A stretch of DNA of 64,000 nt from Denitrovibrio sp. (GTDB taxonomy: Bacteria > Chrysiogenota > Deferribacteres > Deferribacterales > Geovibrionaceae): assembly GCA_002869145.1 (NCBI GenBank), contig PKTM01000012.1:118504-182503 (forward strand). The letters are read 5' to 3'. Each line of letters starts with the position of its first letter. Position 1 is the stretch's first letter. The notes beneath the pieces are model-generated. The model ran no database searches, was not told where the DNA came from, and saw only the letters and a list, made by a program, of their open reading frames with translations. A program made the position numbers and the translations under genes. Shown piece by piece: positions 1 to 10,167 of this stretch.

Positions 1-1
1 A

Positions 2-631
2 GAGCATAAGGCGATGCCTAGCTTTAACAGCCTTATATCCAGCTCTTTGACAATGCTTTTTATAAAAATTTTTAATGGATGGATCGGCATAAGCCCTGAC
101 TCTTTACATTCAAAAACAATTGTGAAATTTGAGGGGCATACTGAAACTAAGATACCATCTAAAAGATTACCGCAATCTCCTCAGCTTAATGGGATGCCTC
201 GTACAAATCTTTCTTTCATGCTCCAGCACTTTTTGCAGGATGAAGCACTATCTTCTCTTATTTACGAAATATTCTTTAAAGATGACACTAAAAATAGCCT
301 GCAACACTCATTTGATAAATTCAATTCCGATAATCCCGAAGACACTGAATATTACGATAGAATAATTAAGGAAACGATGTCCCGCTTATTTTCTAAAATT
401 ATCTCAAAGTACCTTAAATCGCAGACTATTGAACTGCAGAAGCTATTAAATTCTTCTAATGAAATTGACTGCAGCGAAATAGTAGTATCAAACATAAATT
501 CTATCTCATATCCACTAGAACTGAATATAATGCTTCCGGATACCGGTCACAAAACCAATCTCGCCAATATAAAAGCCCTAGCTACCGAGCTCTTTAACTT
601 TCCAGTTAAAATCAATATCGTATACAAATAA
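2..631 (+). CDS. hypothetical protein, probably 5'-truncated by the window edge
   Basis: The frame is open from the first bases of the window to a TAA at 629-631. The first ATG is at 14, giving 205 residues, but the true start may lie outside. I recognise no domain. The C-terminal half is acidic and Ser/Asn-rich, without signal peptide or clear membrane segment. The stop is followed in the same frame by an HTH fragment (632-931), so this may be one piece of a rearranged gene rather than an independent one. Coding character is moderate and the function is unknown. Confidence 0.4.
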   Translation, partial: EHKAMPSFNSLISSSLTMLFIKIFNGWIGISPDSLHSKTIVKFEGHTETKIPSKRLPQSPQLNGMPRTNLSFMLQHFLQDEALSSLIYEIFFKDDTKNSLQHSFDKFNSDNPEDTEYYDRIIKETMSRLFSKIISKYLKSQTIELQKLLNSSNEIDCSEIVVSNINSISYPLELNIMLPDTGHKTNLANIKALATELFNFPVKINIVYK

Positions 632-931
632 CCCTGCCCGGATTTAACTCTGGACAGGCTTTCACAGGAACAGCTTTCTGAACTTGCGGGGCTTCATCCA
701 ACATACATTTCGCAGCTTGAAACCGGTAAGGCAAATCCATCGATGGTGATTTTGATTGCGGTTGCTGAACAGTTGGGAATTACGATAGTCGACCTCCTTC
801 GTGGCAGTGTCCTCAGTGAGTCGGATGCTCTCATTTTAGAACTGAAAGAAAACCTGAACACCTCAGGCACCACCCAAAAGCAAGCGGTTACGACAATTCT
901 CGAAGGAATCGCCAAGGCTTACAAAAAGTAA
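632..931 (+). pseudogene. XRE-family HTH regulator, N-terminus missing
   Basis: Translating from just after the TAA at 629-631 gives a classic cro/C1-type helix-turn-helix: LSQEQLSELAG, then HPTYISQLETGKANPS, then a third helix and a 40-residue tail ending KAYKK. The usual first helix (about 15 residues before LSQEQL) is absent and no ATG lies before 743, which falls after the recognition helix. A protein begun at 743 would have no DNA-binding motif. I therefore read this as a regulator fragment whose 5' end was lost in a rearrangement. It converges tail to tail with the 932-1291 gene. Confidence 0.6.
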
Positions 932-1291
932 TTATCCCTCTTTCTGCAACTGGCTCTTCCTAGCTGCGAACGTTTCACTCACGGCTTTATGGACGGCAGG
1001 GTCACTGTCCATCAAACTGATGGCTAATTTCGCTTTACGCTGAATACTGTCAGTCTCGTCTTGGAACTTATACCCAAGCTCTTCCTTGACATACTTCTTA
1101 AATTTCCCATATGAGAGCCTGCATCCTTTTTTATCGATTGCCCGATAAATCTCCTTTGGGGAGAAGCCTTCTTTGCTTGTAAGTAAATCTTTGAGAACCT
1201 GCTCGTTAGCAGTAAGAATTTCAGGATAAGTATCCTTTTGCCTGCGGCCGACAATCTTGCTGCTGATTTCATCAAATTTTATTTCAGACAT
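932..1291 (-). CDS. small basic protein, possible mobilisation accessory factor
   Basis: This 119-residue, Lys/Glu-rich protein has a central stretch (GFSPKEIYRAIDKK then LSYGKFKKYVKEELGY) shaped like the helical DNA-binding segments of small conjugation accessory proteins. The assignment is by resemblance and position only. It is divergently transcribed from the relaxase-like gene at 1461, the arrangement often seen around an oriT. A good ribosome site (AGGAGG-like, read on the minus strand at 1295-1300) precedes the ATG. It could instead be an unrelated regulator. Confidence 0.5.
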   Translation of the reverse strand: MSEIKFDEISSKIVGRRQKDTYPEILTANEQVLKDLLTSKEGFSPKEIYRAIDKKGCRLSYGKFKKYVKEELGYKFQDETDSIQRKAKLAISLMDSDPAVHKAVSETFAARKSQLQKEG

Positions 1292-1460
1292 AATAACCTC
1301 CTATTGCCTAAGTTAAAAAAAATATTCCTAAACATATATAACAAACAAATCCATAAACATGAGCAACTTACATAGATTTTTCTTCATTTATTGAAATTTT
1401 TATTGCGACAATAACGAAAATACTTTTTTCCTCGTTTCAGAAATTTGTCATATAATATAC
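1292..1460. other. divergent intergenic region, candidate oriT/promoter area
   Basis: This AT-rich spacer separates the divergent accessory and relaxase-like genes. It contains a short hairpin at 1400-1414 (TTATTG, CGA, CAATAA). oriT sequences usually lie beside the relaxase gene and near such repeats, but I see no recognisable nick consensus, so the oriT role is only a positional guess. Confidence 0.25.
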
Positions 1461-2786
1461 ATGAAAGATAAATTTAATATTGTTGAGCATGTGCTTGACC
1501 ACCAAGACTACTTTAATGACAAAAGATTCAACTATAAGCTGTCGCATAGTGATCTCAGCCAGTTTGTCATTTCGTTTCATGACCTTCAGTTTCTTGAACG
1601 GCAAGAAAGCTCTCTGGAAATCCTCAGTAAAATCACTGATGAAATTAAAGAAAAAACTGTAACATGGAAAGAGCGTAAAGAACTTAAGGCTGAGGTCAAA
1701 TACTATGAGCGGTTTGGCCGGACTGAAGACTGCTTGGCTGTAGTGCACGACCATGCGGATCACCCTCATATACATTTTGTCTACCCTAAACTTCAGTTAA
1801 ATAAGAAGCAAACTAAATATATTAAAAGGGGATACGGGCTCAACTTTCACCAGCTTAAATGCCACATCAAAACGATATGCGACAGATATAGTACGGAGCC
1901 TAACTTCTATCTAACATCAAAAGAAAGACAGGCATTCCGTAGCCCAAATATTAACATGAAGCTGAAGAAGACTCTGTCACATCTATCATGGCAAATGAAG
2001 CAAAATCCGGATTCTAGAATCAAATACAGTCGAGAGCAGATAATGAGAATGCTTGAAAGATACGGCAAGCAAAGCGGAGACATGTCATTTGTAAATAAAT
2101 TCATCCGGCTATGGAATGAGACGCAAAATGATGATCTCCCTCCCGCACTGCTGGAACACGACCAGAAATTGCTTGAGATACTGGAAGAAAACGACAGTGA
2201 AAAGCTGCTATCATCAATTAATGAAACAAACTACAGATCCATCATTCTTAACGACCTGATACGTTTTATACATAAGAAGGCCACTAATCTCCTTCACGAA
2301 CTTACAGATCTGGCAGTACTCCAATATCCGAAATCCATTGCAAAGAAAATATTGAGTATCAAAAAGAAGCTAAAAAATGAGATTCTAGAGAGGTCCCAAA
2401 AAAGACCCGTAAAACCATCTATATACGATGTTTTCAACAGGGCTCTCTCGCATGTGATGAGACATTCTAGAGGCTTTGATGATTTGGAAAAGAATATGAA
2501 ATGCTATTTCGATGATTTCGGTTTTGCAGGTCTGCCCCACAAAAAAGTCGATGAATTTATCCCTGTCTTAAACCAGACCCTGTATTTTATACCCACAGGG
2601 GAAACCCCTTACAAGAAAAACAAGCTCATCCGTCAGAGATTAATAAAGAACACTTTGGATAATGTCCCAGACTTCCGGCCGCTACATTCCATTAAGAAAC
2701 AAATTGATCTTATTAAACAAAGGTTGGAACCAGCTGAAGAGGCACAACCAACACTTTACTCTGAGCCACCAGATCTTATAATTTAA
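1461..2786 (+). CDS. relaxase/mobilisation nuclease-like protein
   Basis: This 441-residue protein has the histidine cluster HDHADHPHIHFVYP at residues 96-109, the form of the metal-binding three-His motif III of MOB-type relaxases (H-x-D-x-x-HPH-x-H). Relaxases nick one strand at oriT through an N-terminal tyrosine; candidate tyrosines exist (Y17, Y25) but the catalytic one is not obvious. The remaining 330 residues are helical and basic with no recognised domain. The ribosome site before the ATG is weak and the product is shorter than many relaxases, so an upstream start or a degenerate relaxase is possible. No type IV secretion genes are in view, suggesting a mobilisable rather than self-transmissible element. 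Confidence 0.6.
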   Translation: MKDKFNIVEHVLDHQDYFNDKRFNYKLSHSDLSQFVISFHDLQFLERQESSLEILSKITDEIKEKTVTWKERKELKAEVKYYERFGRTEDCLAVVHDHADHPHIHFVYPKLQLNKKQTKYIKRGYGLNFHQLKCHIKTICDRYSTEPNFYLTSKERQAFRSPNINMKLKKTLSHLSWQMKQNPDSRIKYSREQIMRMLERYGKQSGDMSFVNKFIRLWNETQNDDLPPALLEHDQKLLEILEENDSEKLLSSINETNYRSIILNDLIRFIHKKATNLLHELTDLAVLQYPKSIAKKILSIKKKLKNEILERSQKRPVKPSIYDVFNRALSHVMRHSRGFDDLEKNMKCYFDDFGFAGLPHKKVDEFIPVLNQTLYFIPTGETPYKKNKLIRQRLIKNTLDNVPDFRPLHSIKKQIDLIKQRLEPAEEAQPTLYSEPPDLII

Positions 2787-2987
2787 AACCCAAAGCATAC
2801 GACAGTATCTGACGTTGGCAAATGTTACTTTTTAAAAACAAGATAATATCGGTAAATATTGCTGCTATATACAATATTATGGTTTAATAGATAAGGATTA
2901 ATTTACAACTAGACATTATTAATATAAATTTACACTATAAGTTGTGAATCTGATTCACAAAAATTTTATCAATAAAAGGATGACACT
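2787..2987. promoter_or_regulatory. promoter region of the methyltransferase operon with a perfect 19-bp palindrome
   Basis: This AT-rich spacer holds the promoter of the downstream defence operon. A plausible sigma-70 pair is TTTACA at 2902-2907 and ATAAAT about 16 bp later. At 2942-2960 lies the perfect palindrome TTGTGAATCTGATTCACAA, centred 37 bp before the TTG start at 2988. A purine-rich ribosome site (AAAAGGA, 2974-2980) sits 7 bases before that TTG and supports the non-ATG start. The palindrome is a likely repressor or controller-protein site; the cognate protein is not evident. Confidence 0.55.
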
Positions 2988-4631
2988 TTGCCTCTATCGC
3001 CAAAATACTCAACCATACCTGTTATAGATCTGTTCGCCGGACCTGGTGGTCTTGGAGAAGGTTTTTCATCCGTAAATAAAAACTCTAAGTCAATTTTTGA
3101 TATTAAACTATCAATAGAAAAAGACCCACAAGCTCACAGCACTCTTGAATTAAGAAGCTTTTACAGAAAGTTCTAGCCTTGTGATGTCCCTGAAGACTAT
3201 TATCAATTACTTAAAGCTGACACTTTAGCCAAAAGGGAGAAAATAAAAAAAAGCTTATTTGAGCAATATCCTAAGCAAGCTGCGGCCGCTAAAAATGAAG
3301 CATGGTTGGCAGAACTTGGGGCAGATGGTTTCCCTCCAGAATTAGTTGATCAGAGAATAGAGTCTGCTCTAAACAAATCAAAACAGTGGCTGTTAATTGG
3401 TGGTCCACCATGCCAGGCATACTCACTGGTTGGAAGATCTCGGGTTGGTGGCATAAACAATGGAGACAATAGGGTCTATCTATATAAAGAATACCTAAGA
3501 ATTATTGCGCAGCATCAGCCGACTGTTTTTGTAATGGAAAATGTTAAAGGGCTACTCTCTGCCAAGATCAATGATGAACACATCTTTGAGTGGATACTAA
3601 GAGATCTCAGAAACCCCAGTTCTTTATTCCCTAAAACAAACTCTTATAGGTATAAAATCTTTTCTTTGTCCTACACACCAAGTGATTATATTGACGAGTT
3701 TCCATCTTACAAAGAGAACAGTGACTATATAATTAAGTCTGAGAAATACGGCATCCCACAAAGAAGACATCGGGTAATATTATTAGGAATAAGAGAAGAT
3801 GTTTCAGTTAGTCCTCATATCCTCAAACAAAAGGTAAACGAAGTCAGCCTAAAAGATGTTATAGGTGATTTGCCCAAAATCAGGAGTGCTTTAAATAGAG
3901 AATTTATTTCTTACAGTATTATAAATAACAAGAAAAAAAGGCAATATAAGCAAGTAAAAGACTCCTATAAGACATGGAGTTCCACTATAAACACATATAA
4001 AGATGAAATATGTACATTTAATGGGTTCGTTAATACGGATTGCTCCTTTCAGTTGACAACAAATGAGCATGGTAGAGGTTCTGAATTCATTAAATATGAT
4101 ACTCCATCAGATGAAAACCCTCTAAAAGATTGGTTCAATGATCCTCGACTTAATGGAGTATGCAATCATGAATCCAGAGCTCACCTTACTCAGGATTTAA
4201 AAAGATACCTATTTTCGAGCATGTTCACCCAAAAGTATAAACAATTTCCACGTCTTCATGAGTACACTAAGTTTTGCAGTGAATTGATGCCAGACCACGA
4301 AAATGCAAATACCGGTAAGTTCGCAGACAGATTCAGAGTGCAACTACCTGATCAGCCAGCAACAACAGTCACAAGCCATATTTCAAAAGACGGGCATTAT
4401 TTCATCCATTATGATCAGGCACAATGCAGAAGTCTCACAGTAAGAGAGGCAGCCAGAATCCAAACATTTCCTGATAACTACCTGTTTTATGGCTCTAGGA
4501 CTGCACAGTTTCATCAAGTCGGTAATGCAGTGCCACCTTACCTCGCTTCGCAGATTGCAATAATTGTAAAAGACATCTTCGAAGCCAATTCGCTTAAAAC
4601 TAAGAATTCTGTAACTAAAAGGACTAAATAA
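2988..4631 (+). pseudogene. dcm: C5-cytosine DNA methyltransferase, interrupted by an in-frame TAG
   Basis: The product would methylate C5 of cytosine using SAM. The motifs of the family occur in order: motif [16 protein letters not shown] (residues 12-26), the catalytic PC loop GGPPCQAYS, the ENV motif FVMENVKG, the QRR motif GIPQRRHRVILLG, and motif X HQVGNAVPPYLA near the C-terminus. An amber codon at 3174-3176 follows ELRSFYRKF, and the same frame continues at once (PCDVPEDYYQLL) to 4631. The break lies between motif I and motif IV, so neither piece alone should be active. The start is TTG with a good ribosome site. The stop codon overlaps the next gene's ATG (TAATG), so translation is probably coupled. 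The amber may be a nonsense mutation, a base error or a readthrough site. Confidence 0.85.
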
Positions 4632-6139
4632 TGTGCCGATATGAAGACGTTACACCTAATCCGGAATATCTAATTAAATCAGTGGCTGAACAGGGCTACA
4701 GCCTAGAAGCAGCATTAGCAGATTTAATTGATAACTCCATATCTGCAGTTGCCGATAAAATCGAGATCCTAATAAAAACAGCAAAAGAACCTTTCACCCT
4801 TATCCTAGCTGACAACGGACACGGGATGGATGAAGAAACTCTTAAAAAAAGCATGCGTTTCCCATGTACTTCTCCCGACAATCCAAGGACTCAGTCTGAT
4901 TTGGGTCGTTTTGGACTGGGCATGAAAACAGCTTCATTTTCGCAAACCAGAAAATTCACCGTGCTCTCAAAAAACGCCTCTTCACTCGATTACAAAGGAA
5001 GAACCTGGGATTTAAATACTCTTACTGATCATGGCTGGAAACTGATTATTAACACTCAAGAAGAAATCTATTCAATGACTGAAGAATATACAAAAATGAG
5101 TAATGAGTTTCTTGATCCATTTCAGAACTTCAAACCAAATACTATAATAATTTGGCACGGACTTTATAAATATGAAGAATATCTGGAAGAATCAAATCGT
5201 TCAGCAGCACTAAAAAAAGAAATAACAGAAACCACGGCAGAACACCTGTCATTGGTCTTCCATAAATATATGGAAGACAAAAAAGGACCACTTAAAATCA
5301 GGCTTAACAACAGTCAGCTCGAACCTTTTAATCCATTTCCTGTTCAGCAAAGTGATTTCAGGCCTATTGAACCCAAACACAGAAAGTTTGGCCCTGATTA
5401 TTTTAATCTTGAAGGCTATATACTCCCAAACAGAAGTATTGAAGAATCAAAAAATGCTGGAAATATATGGACCACAACACACAGAAGTCTTATTGACATG
5501 GAAGGAATATATATATATCGCTCAAAAAGAGTAATCTATTTTGGCGGGTGGAGTGGTGTCATTAAAAAATTGCCCCGTCTTCAACTGGCCAGACTCAAAA
5601 TTGACATCGGAAATGGTGTCGATAATCTACTGCACCTTAATGTCGCAAAATCAAAGGTTATTATTCCTCATGACCTGAAAGATGCCATTAAAAGTTATAT
5701 TGAAGAATTGAAAGCAGAAGCGACAAAAGAGTTTTTCAATAAGGGGACAACAAGACTAACTTCTGAAAAATGCAAGAACTCATCTTTGTTCGTAACGACA
5801 CCTTCCAGTAAGGGAATGTTGTTGGAACTTAATACTGATTTCCCATTAATAAGGCAAATCATCGATAACCTGCCAAAAAATGAGACCGCCAAATTTACTC
5901 TTCTAATCAAAATGGTAAACACACAGATCAATAAAATTAAACACACTCATGATGACACTGATTTCCAATGTCTGGCAGAAGAAGAACAAAAAACAGGAAA
6001 TGAACAGTTAAAAATAATTATGGAAATAGTTCAGAATAGTGGAATGGATAAAAACGTTGTCAGAAAAGAGCTTCTACCAATGCTGGGATATGATATCAGC
6101 TCTCTGCCAAAAGATATAATAGGAGTACTGTATGACTAA
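4631..6139 (+). CDS. MORC/MutL-like GHKL-fold ATPase of a restriction system
   Basis: This 502-residue protein begins with a GHKL (Hsp90/MutL/histidine-kinase fold) ATPase: N-box ALADLIDNSISAV with D34/N35, G1 box LADNGHGMD (D61, G63, G65), and G2 box GRFGLGMKTAS (G95-K99). A likely transducer domain follows, with the lysine-bearing NVAKSKVIIP near 340. No HisKA or receiver domain is present, so it is not a two-component sensor. The gene sits between a methyltransferase and a Z1 helicase, the context Aravind and colleagues described for prokaryotic relatives of eukaryotic MORC ATPases. By analogy it would form an ATP-gated dimer clamp on DNA. It overlaps its neighbours by 1 and 8 bases. Confidence 0.8.
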   Translation: MCRYEDVTPNPEYLIKSVAEQGYSLEAALADLIDNSISAVADKIEILIKTAKEPFTLILADNGHGMDEETLKKSMRFPCTSPDNPRTQSDLGRFGLGMKTASFSQTRKFTVLSKNASSLDYKGRTWDLNTLTDHGWKLIINTQEEIYSMTEEYTKMSNEFLDPFQNFKPNTIIIWHGLYKYEEYLEESNRSAALKKEITETTAEHLSLVFHKYMEDKKGPLKIRLNNSQLEPFNPFPVQQSDFRPIEPKHRKFGPDYFNLEGYILPNRSIEESKNAGNIWTTTHRSLIDMEGIYIYRSKRVIYFGGWSGVIKKLPRLQLARLKIDIGNGVDNLLHLNVAKSKVIIPHDLKDAIKSYIEELKAEATKEFFNKGTTRLTSEKCKNSSLFVTTPSSKGMLLELNTDFPLIRQIIDNLPKNETAKFTLLIKMVNTQINKIKHTHDDTDFQCLAEEEQKTGNEQLKIIMEIVQNSGMDKNVVRKELLPMLGYDISSLPKDIIGVLYD

Positions 6140-9100
6140 CAGAGAACTTATTGATTTCATAAAGACATTAATAACTAATCAAATATCGATTCAGATAGCT
6201 ACAGGTAAACCAATAACTAGGGATTTCTTTGAATCAGAAAGCCTGTACTCACATATTACAACTCATTTGTCTCCATTTAATCTCTCTGAAGAAAGACTAA
6301 GTTCTCTTTTTGAAACTGCGGTAAAGGAGGCAAGGTTAAAACACCAGTCCGGCATGTCTCCAAGCATTTCCATAAATGACAATATTGATTTCGGAGATTG
6401 GCTCGATGATAAAAAAATAAATGAATTGGGCTGGTCAAAAGATCTTTTGTCGAATTATAGAACCAGATATTTCGCATACCTGAGAAAACTCGGCAGGTCA
6501 GACGAGTACATAGAAGAAACAAAGCGATCCAGTATTGAGATCATAAAAAAACTGGGCAACCCTCTTACAAAAGAACCTTTTTTCAGGAAAGGACTGGTTG
6601 TAGGAGGTGTACAGATGGGTAAAACGGCGAACTTTAATGCAGTCATAAACAGTGCCGTTGATTTAGGGTATGATTTAATAATCGTTCTCTCAGGAATAAT
6701 GGAAGACCTTAGAAAGCAAACTCAGAAGCGGATAGAAACCGATGTAGTTGGAAAGTTTGTTAAAGAAGGTGTTTTTTTAGGAGTTGGCAAAGATGCTGGA
6801 TTTGGTCCAAGAGGGGAATACAAGGATGTTATGCAGGTAATTTCAATAACTTCCGAAGATACAGATTTCAAAAGAACTATGCTCGGTGCCGATTTTACCT
6901 TAAACAGCAGAAACATACTAATATGTAAGAAAAACACAAGTGTACTAAAAAATTTGATCTTATGGCTCAATGATTATCTGACAACAAATAAAAACAAAAT
7001 GGAAGAAGTCCCGTTGCTGATTATTGATGATGAAGCGGATAATGCCTCTCTAAACAACCTTGGGCATAAAGGGATTGAATATGCATCTACAATTAATGGT
7101 CATATAAGAGCCTTGCTGGCATTGTTCAGGAAAAAAGTTTATTTGGGTTATACAGCTACACCTTTTGGCAATGTATTACAGGACAGACATGAATCTCCTT
7201 CGAAAAAGTGGCCAATTAAAGTCAAAGATACTGTCAAAGAGTTTGAGCAGGAATCAAGCCTGTTCCCAAATGACTTTATTGAGTTATTATTTCCCCCACC
7301 TAACTATGTCGGAGCCAAAAATTACTTTAAAACAAAATATCATGACCATATCAAAACTCTGCCATTAATCGAGCCCATTAAAGATTTCATTAACGATTTC
7401 CCGTATAGAATAAATATTGATACTAATAACCCAACAAAGGATACATACAGAGCAACAACAAGATCAGTGAATAAGGATGATGACTTCCCTAAAAAACTGC
7501 CTGAATCTTTAAAAGATGCAATCATGTGCTACATAATCTCCATAGGAGTACGCCTACATCGGAAAAAAAACATCATAAACACCAATTTTTATCAACCGCA
7601 TAATACTATGCTGATTCATGTTTCCAGATTTACATCATGGCAAAATAAAACAAAAGAACTCGTCAGTGACTATCTTCAGACAATTATAAATGATCTTAAT
7701 AATGATTCTCCATCAGATCCAAAATCCATATATTCCAAATTTGAACAAATATGGTATAAATATTATGCAAACATTATTGAGAATATACTTGATTACCTCC
7801 CAGACGATTATGAAGACCCATTTATCTCTCCTGTAACTTTTAATGAGATCAAACCTCTTCTCATAAGCGCTTCAAAAAATATAGATGTCTGTGCTGTTAA
7901 CAGCGCATCGGGGGACACGCTAAGTTATCCAGAAGACAGCGAAAAAAAATATATAGCAGTAGGCGGTAATAAGCTCTCCAGAGGATTTACTCTTGAAGGT
8001 CTTTCGATAAATTATTTTGTCAGAAATACCAGTATAGCAGACACTCTGCTTCAAATGGGCAGATGGTTCGGATACCGACCGGGATATATTGACTGCTGCA
8101 GGCTGTTTACAGACGAAAAAGCCCTTGATAGATTTGATATGACCTCGCTTACTATTGAAGATCTGGAGCAGAGATTTATTGAAATGAACCGGAATCCTGT
8201 TAATACTCCCGAAACATTTGCATTATACGTATTGTCACATCCAGGAGTAATACAGATTACAAGAAGCTCAATTTTAAAAAATACGAAAGAGGTTAGGCTT
8301 ACTTATTCAGATCATCTGATACAAACAACTGAGTTTCTTATCGATAAGAAGCGTATTGAAACTGCTTGGAAAGCTTTTAGCAGTCATATTAACAAAATCA
8401 AAGATAAATTCACTCTTATAAATTCAGAATACGCTGTTTTTGATACCAATAGCACTTCCGACCTGTTTGCAATTCTTGATCTGCCAAATACATTTAATGC
8501 TATTAATAATGTTGGCAACAGTTACGAACCGCTTAAGAGATTTATCTCTGCCTGTAACCTAGCAGGAAAATTAAAGAAGTGGTCAATCGTTATCAAGACT
8601 TCAGGTAAAGGCGATTCTCTCAAACATAATACTTCATGCTTCCCCACACCAATAACGACAACAATCAGAAGGGGCCCAAGCCAAAAACCAACTGATAAAA
8701 GGTGGTGGGATAAACTTATAGATGACAATATTTTCGTTGCTGGAGGAAAGTCTGCGAACATACTCGGTGGTGGTCAGGATATGCAGATCCGACTTACCCA
8801 ATCACAAATAGAAGAGGCAATAAAAGAATTAAGAGATAACAAATCTAAAGAATACAAAGAGAAAAACAAAGAACTAACTAAAGATGAAATTTCAAAAAAA
8901 ATAAATCAAATAAGTGTACCCGAAAATGTTTTTAGAAATAAGATGTCAGAGGAAGAGGGGATACTGATTATTTATCTCCTCGAGACCAAAGCAATATTCT
9001 AACATGCCGAAAATGACCCAGTTTTGCTTAAACTAAAACAAAAAGTCAATCTTGATATACCTATAATTGGCTATGCGATAGGAATACATAAGCTTAACGA

Positions 9101-9206
9101 TACTTATACAGATGGCAAATATCTTCTAAGTAAGTTTCATACGGAAACTATTGAAGAAGAAGAGAATGCTTACAGTGAAATGGCGGGAGATTTGGAAAGT
9201 GAATAA
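6132..9206 (+). pseudogene. Z1-domain superfamily 2-like ATPase, C-terminal part separated by an in-frame TAA
   Basis: The upstream piece (956 residues) carries helicase-type motifs: GVQMGKTANF (Walker A-like, about 158), LLIIDDEADNAS (Walker B/DEAD, about 296), YLGYTATPFG (about 338), and KLSRGFTLEGL plus QMGRWFGYRPGY (motif VI region, about 643), all typical of Z1-domain proteins. A TAA at 9000-9002 interrupts the frame, which continues without further stops for 68 codons (HAENDPVLLKLKQ to LESE) to 9206. That extension overlaps the next gene by about 50 bases, as the other gene pairs in this operon do, which favours 9206 as the original end. Because only the last 7% is lost, the upstream product may still fold. 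The expected role is a DNA translocase or remodeller working with the GHKL ATPase and nuclease subunits. Confidence 0.8.
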
Positions 9207-10167
9207 GAAATATCTTGAATCCATCTGGAGCAGCATTACATATTCAGGGGAAAATGAATTTGAGTTCCTGCGAATTGATGCTGTAGCGATACCGGAACTG
9301 CATCTAGGACTTAAATCAAATAATAACAGATGTCTTTTATTGGAATTACCCAAAAATAACGCATTGGATTTCCGTACAACCATTAAAAAGAACCTCACAC
9401 TCAGTATGCATAAAAATAGTGCATATCTGGTTCTTGAGTTGACTAATAACTTATTTAGAGAACTCTTTAATGATTTGGTCATCTCAATATATACTCAAAT
9501 TTATCAATTGTCTGATGTTGATGAATATTCAAGGCTTTTCATTAGAATATTCTATAAATGGAGTGAATTTTTTGAAAATAACAAACATAACAGACTATCT
9601 GCTGAAGAAATCATTGGATTATTTGGTGAGCTATACTATCTGAGTCAGTTAATAATTAGTGCCAGTGTACAGAACATTAATAACGTCCTTTTGTCATGGC
9701 GGGGTCCTTATGGAAACACTCATGATTTTGTGCTTGATAAAAAACATGTTGAGATTAAAACAAGAATGATCTCCACTGCTGAAATTAAAATTTCCAGTGA
9801 ATACCAGCTTGAACCAAGCGCTGGAAAGAGACTTGAGTTAGTCATTGTCTTAATTGATGAATCCTTTCCCAATGGAGACTCTATAAGTACTGTGCTTCAA
9901 AATATTAAATATTCTATCCAGCTTAACAAAGGGGATTTCAGCATAGTGCTCGATGCTCTCTCTAAAAATGGAGTTACTACAACAAATGCAACTGATTATG
10001 ACAATTACAGGTTCGAAGTTATACGGGCAACTACATATAACTGTGATGACATAAATTTCCCGAAGCTCACCAGATCAGGAATCCCGGAAGCTGTTGTAAA
10101 CGCTAAATACTCTCTCATGGTTGATAAATTAGCTCAATATATCATTTCAGAGGAAATATATGAATGA
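9151..10167 (+). CDS. PD-(D/E)XK motif protein (DUF4420-like)
   Basis: This protein of up to 338 residues has a nuclease-fold signature: a conserved glutamate in IIGLFGELYYLS, then SWRGPYG, then THDFVLDKKHVEIKTRM, giving D (about 192) followed by E-I-K (about 201-203). This fits the PD-(D/E)XK motif proteins found beside Z1 and AIPR genes, so it is a candidate DNA-cleaving subunit. The frame opens with TTG at 9151; ATG at 9166 or GTG at 9175 are alternatives and the sequence does not decide. It overlaps the upstream Z1 extension and, by 8 bases, the AIPR gene. Confidence 0.7.
   Translation: MKKKRMLTVKWREIWKVNKKYLESIWSSITYSGENEFEFLRIDAVAIPELHLGLKSNNNRCLLLELPKNNALDFRTTIKKNLTLSMHKNSAYLVLELTNNLFRELFNDLVISIYTQIYQLSDVDEYSRLFIRIFYKWSEFFENNKHNRLSAEEIIGLFGELYYLSQLIISASVQNINNVLLSWRGPYGNTHDFVLDKKHVEIKTRMISTAEIKISSEYQLEPSAGKRLELVIVLIDESFPNGDSISTVLQNIKYSIQLNKGDFSIVLDALSKNGVTTTNATDYDNYRFEVIRATTYNCDDINFPKLTRSGIPEAVVNAKYSLMVDKLAQYIISEEIYE

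Noticed and set aside
4631..6139. Sensor histidine kinase
   Set aside because: It has a GHKL ATPase fold but no HisKA helix, sensor or membrane segment; the context and G1/G2 boxes fit MORC/MutL-like ATPases.
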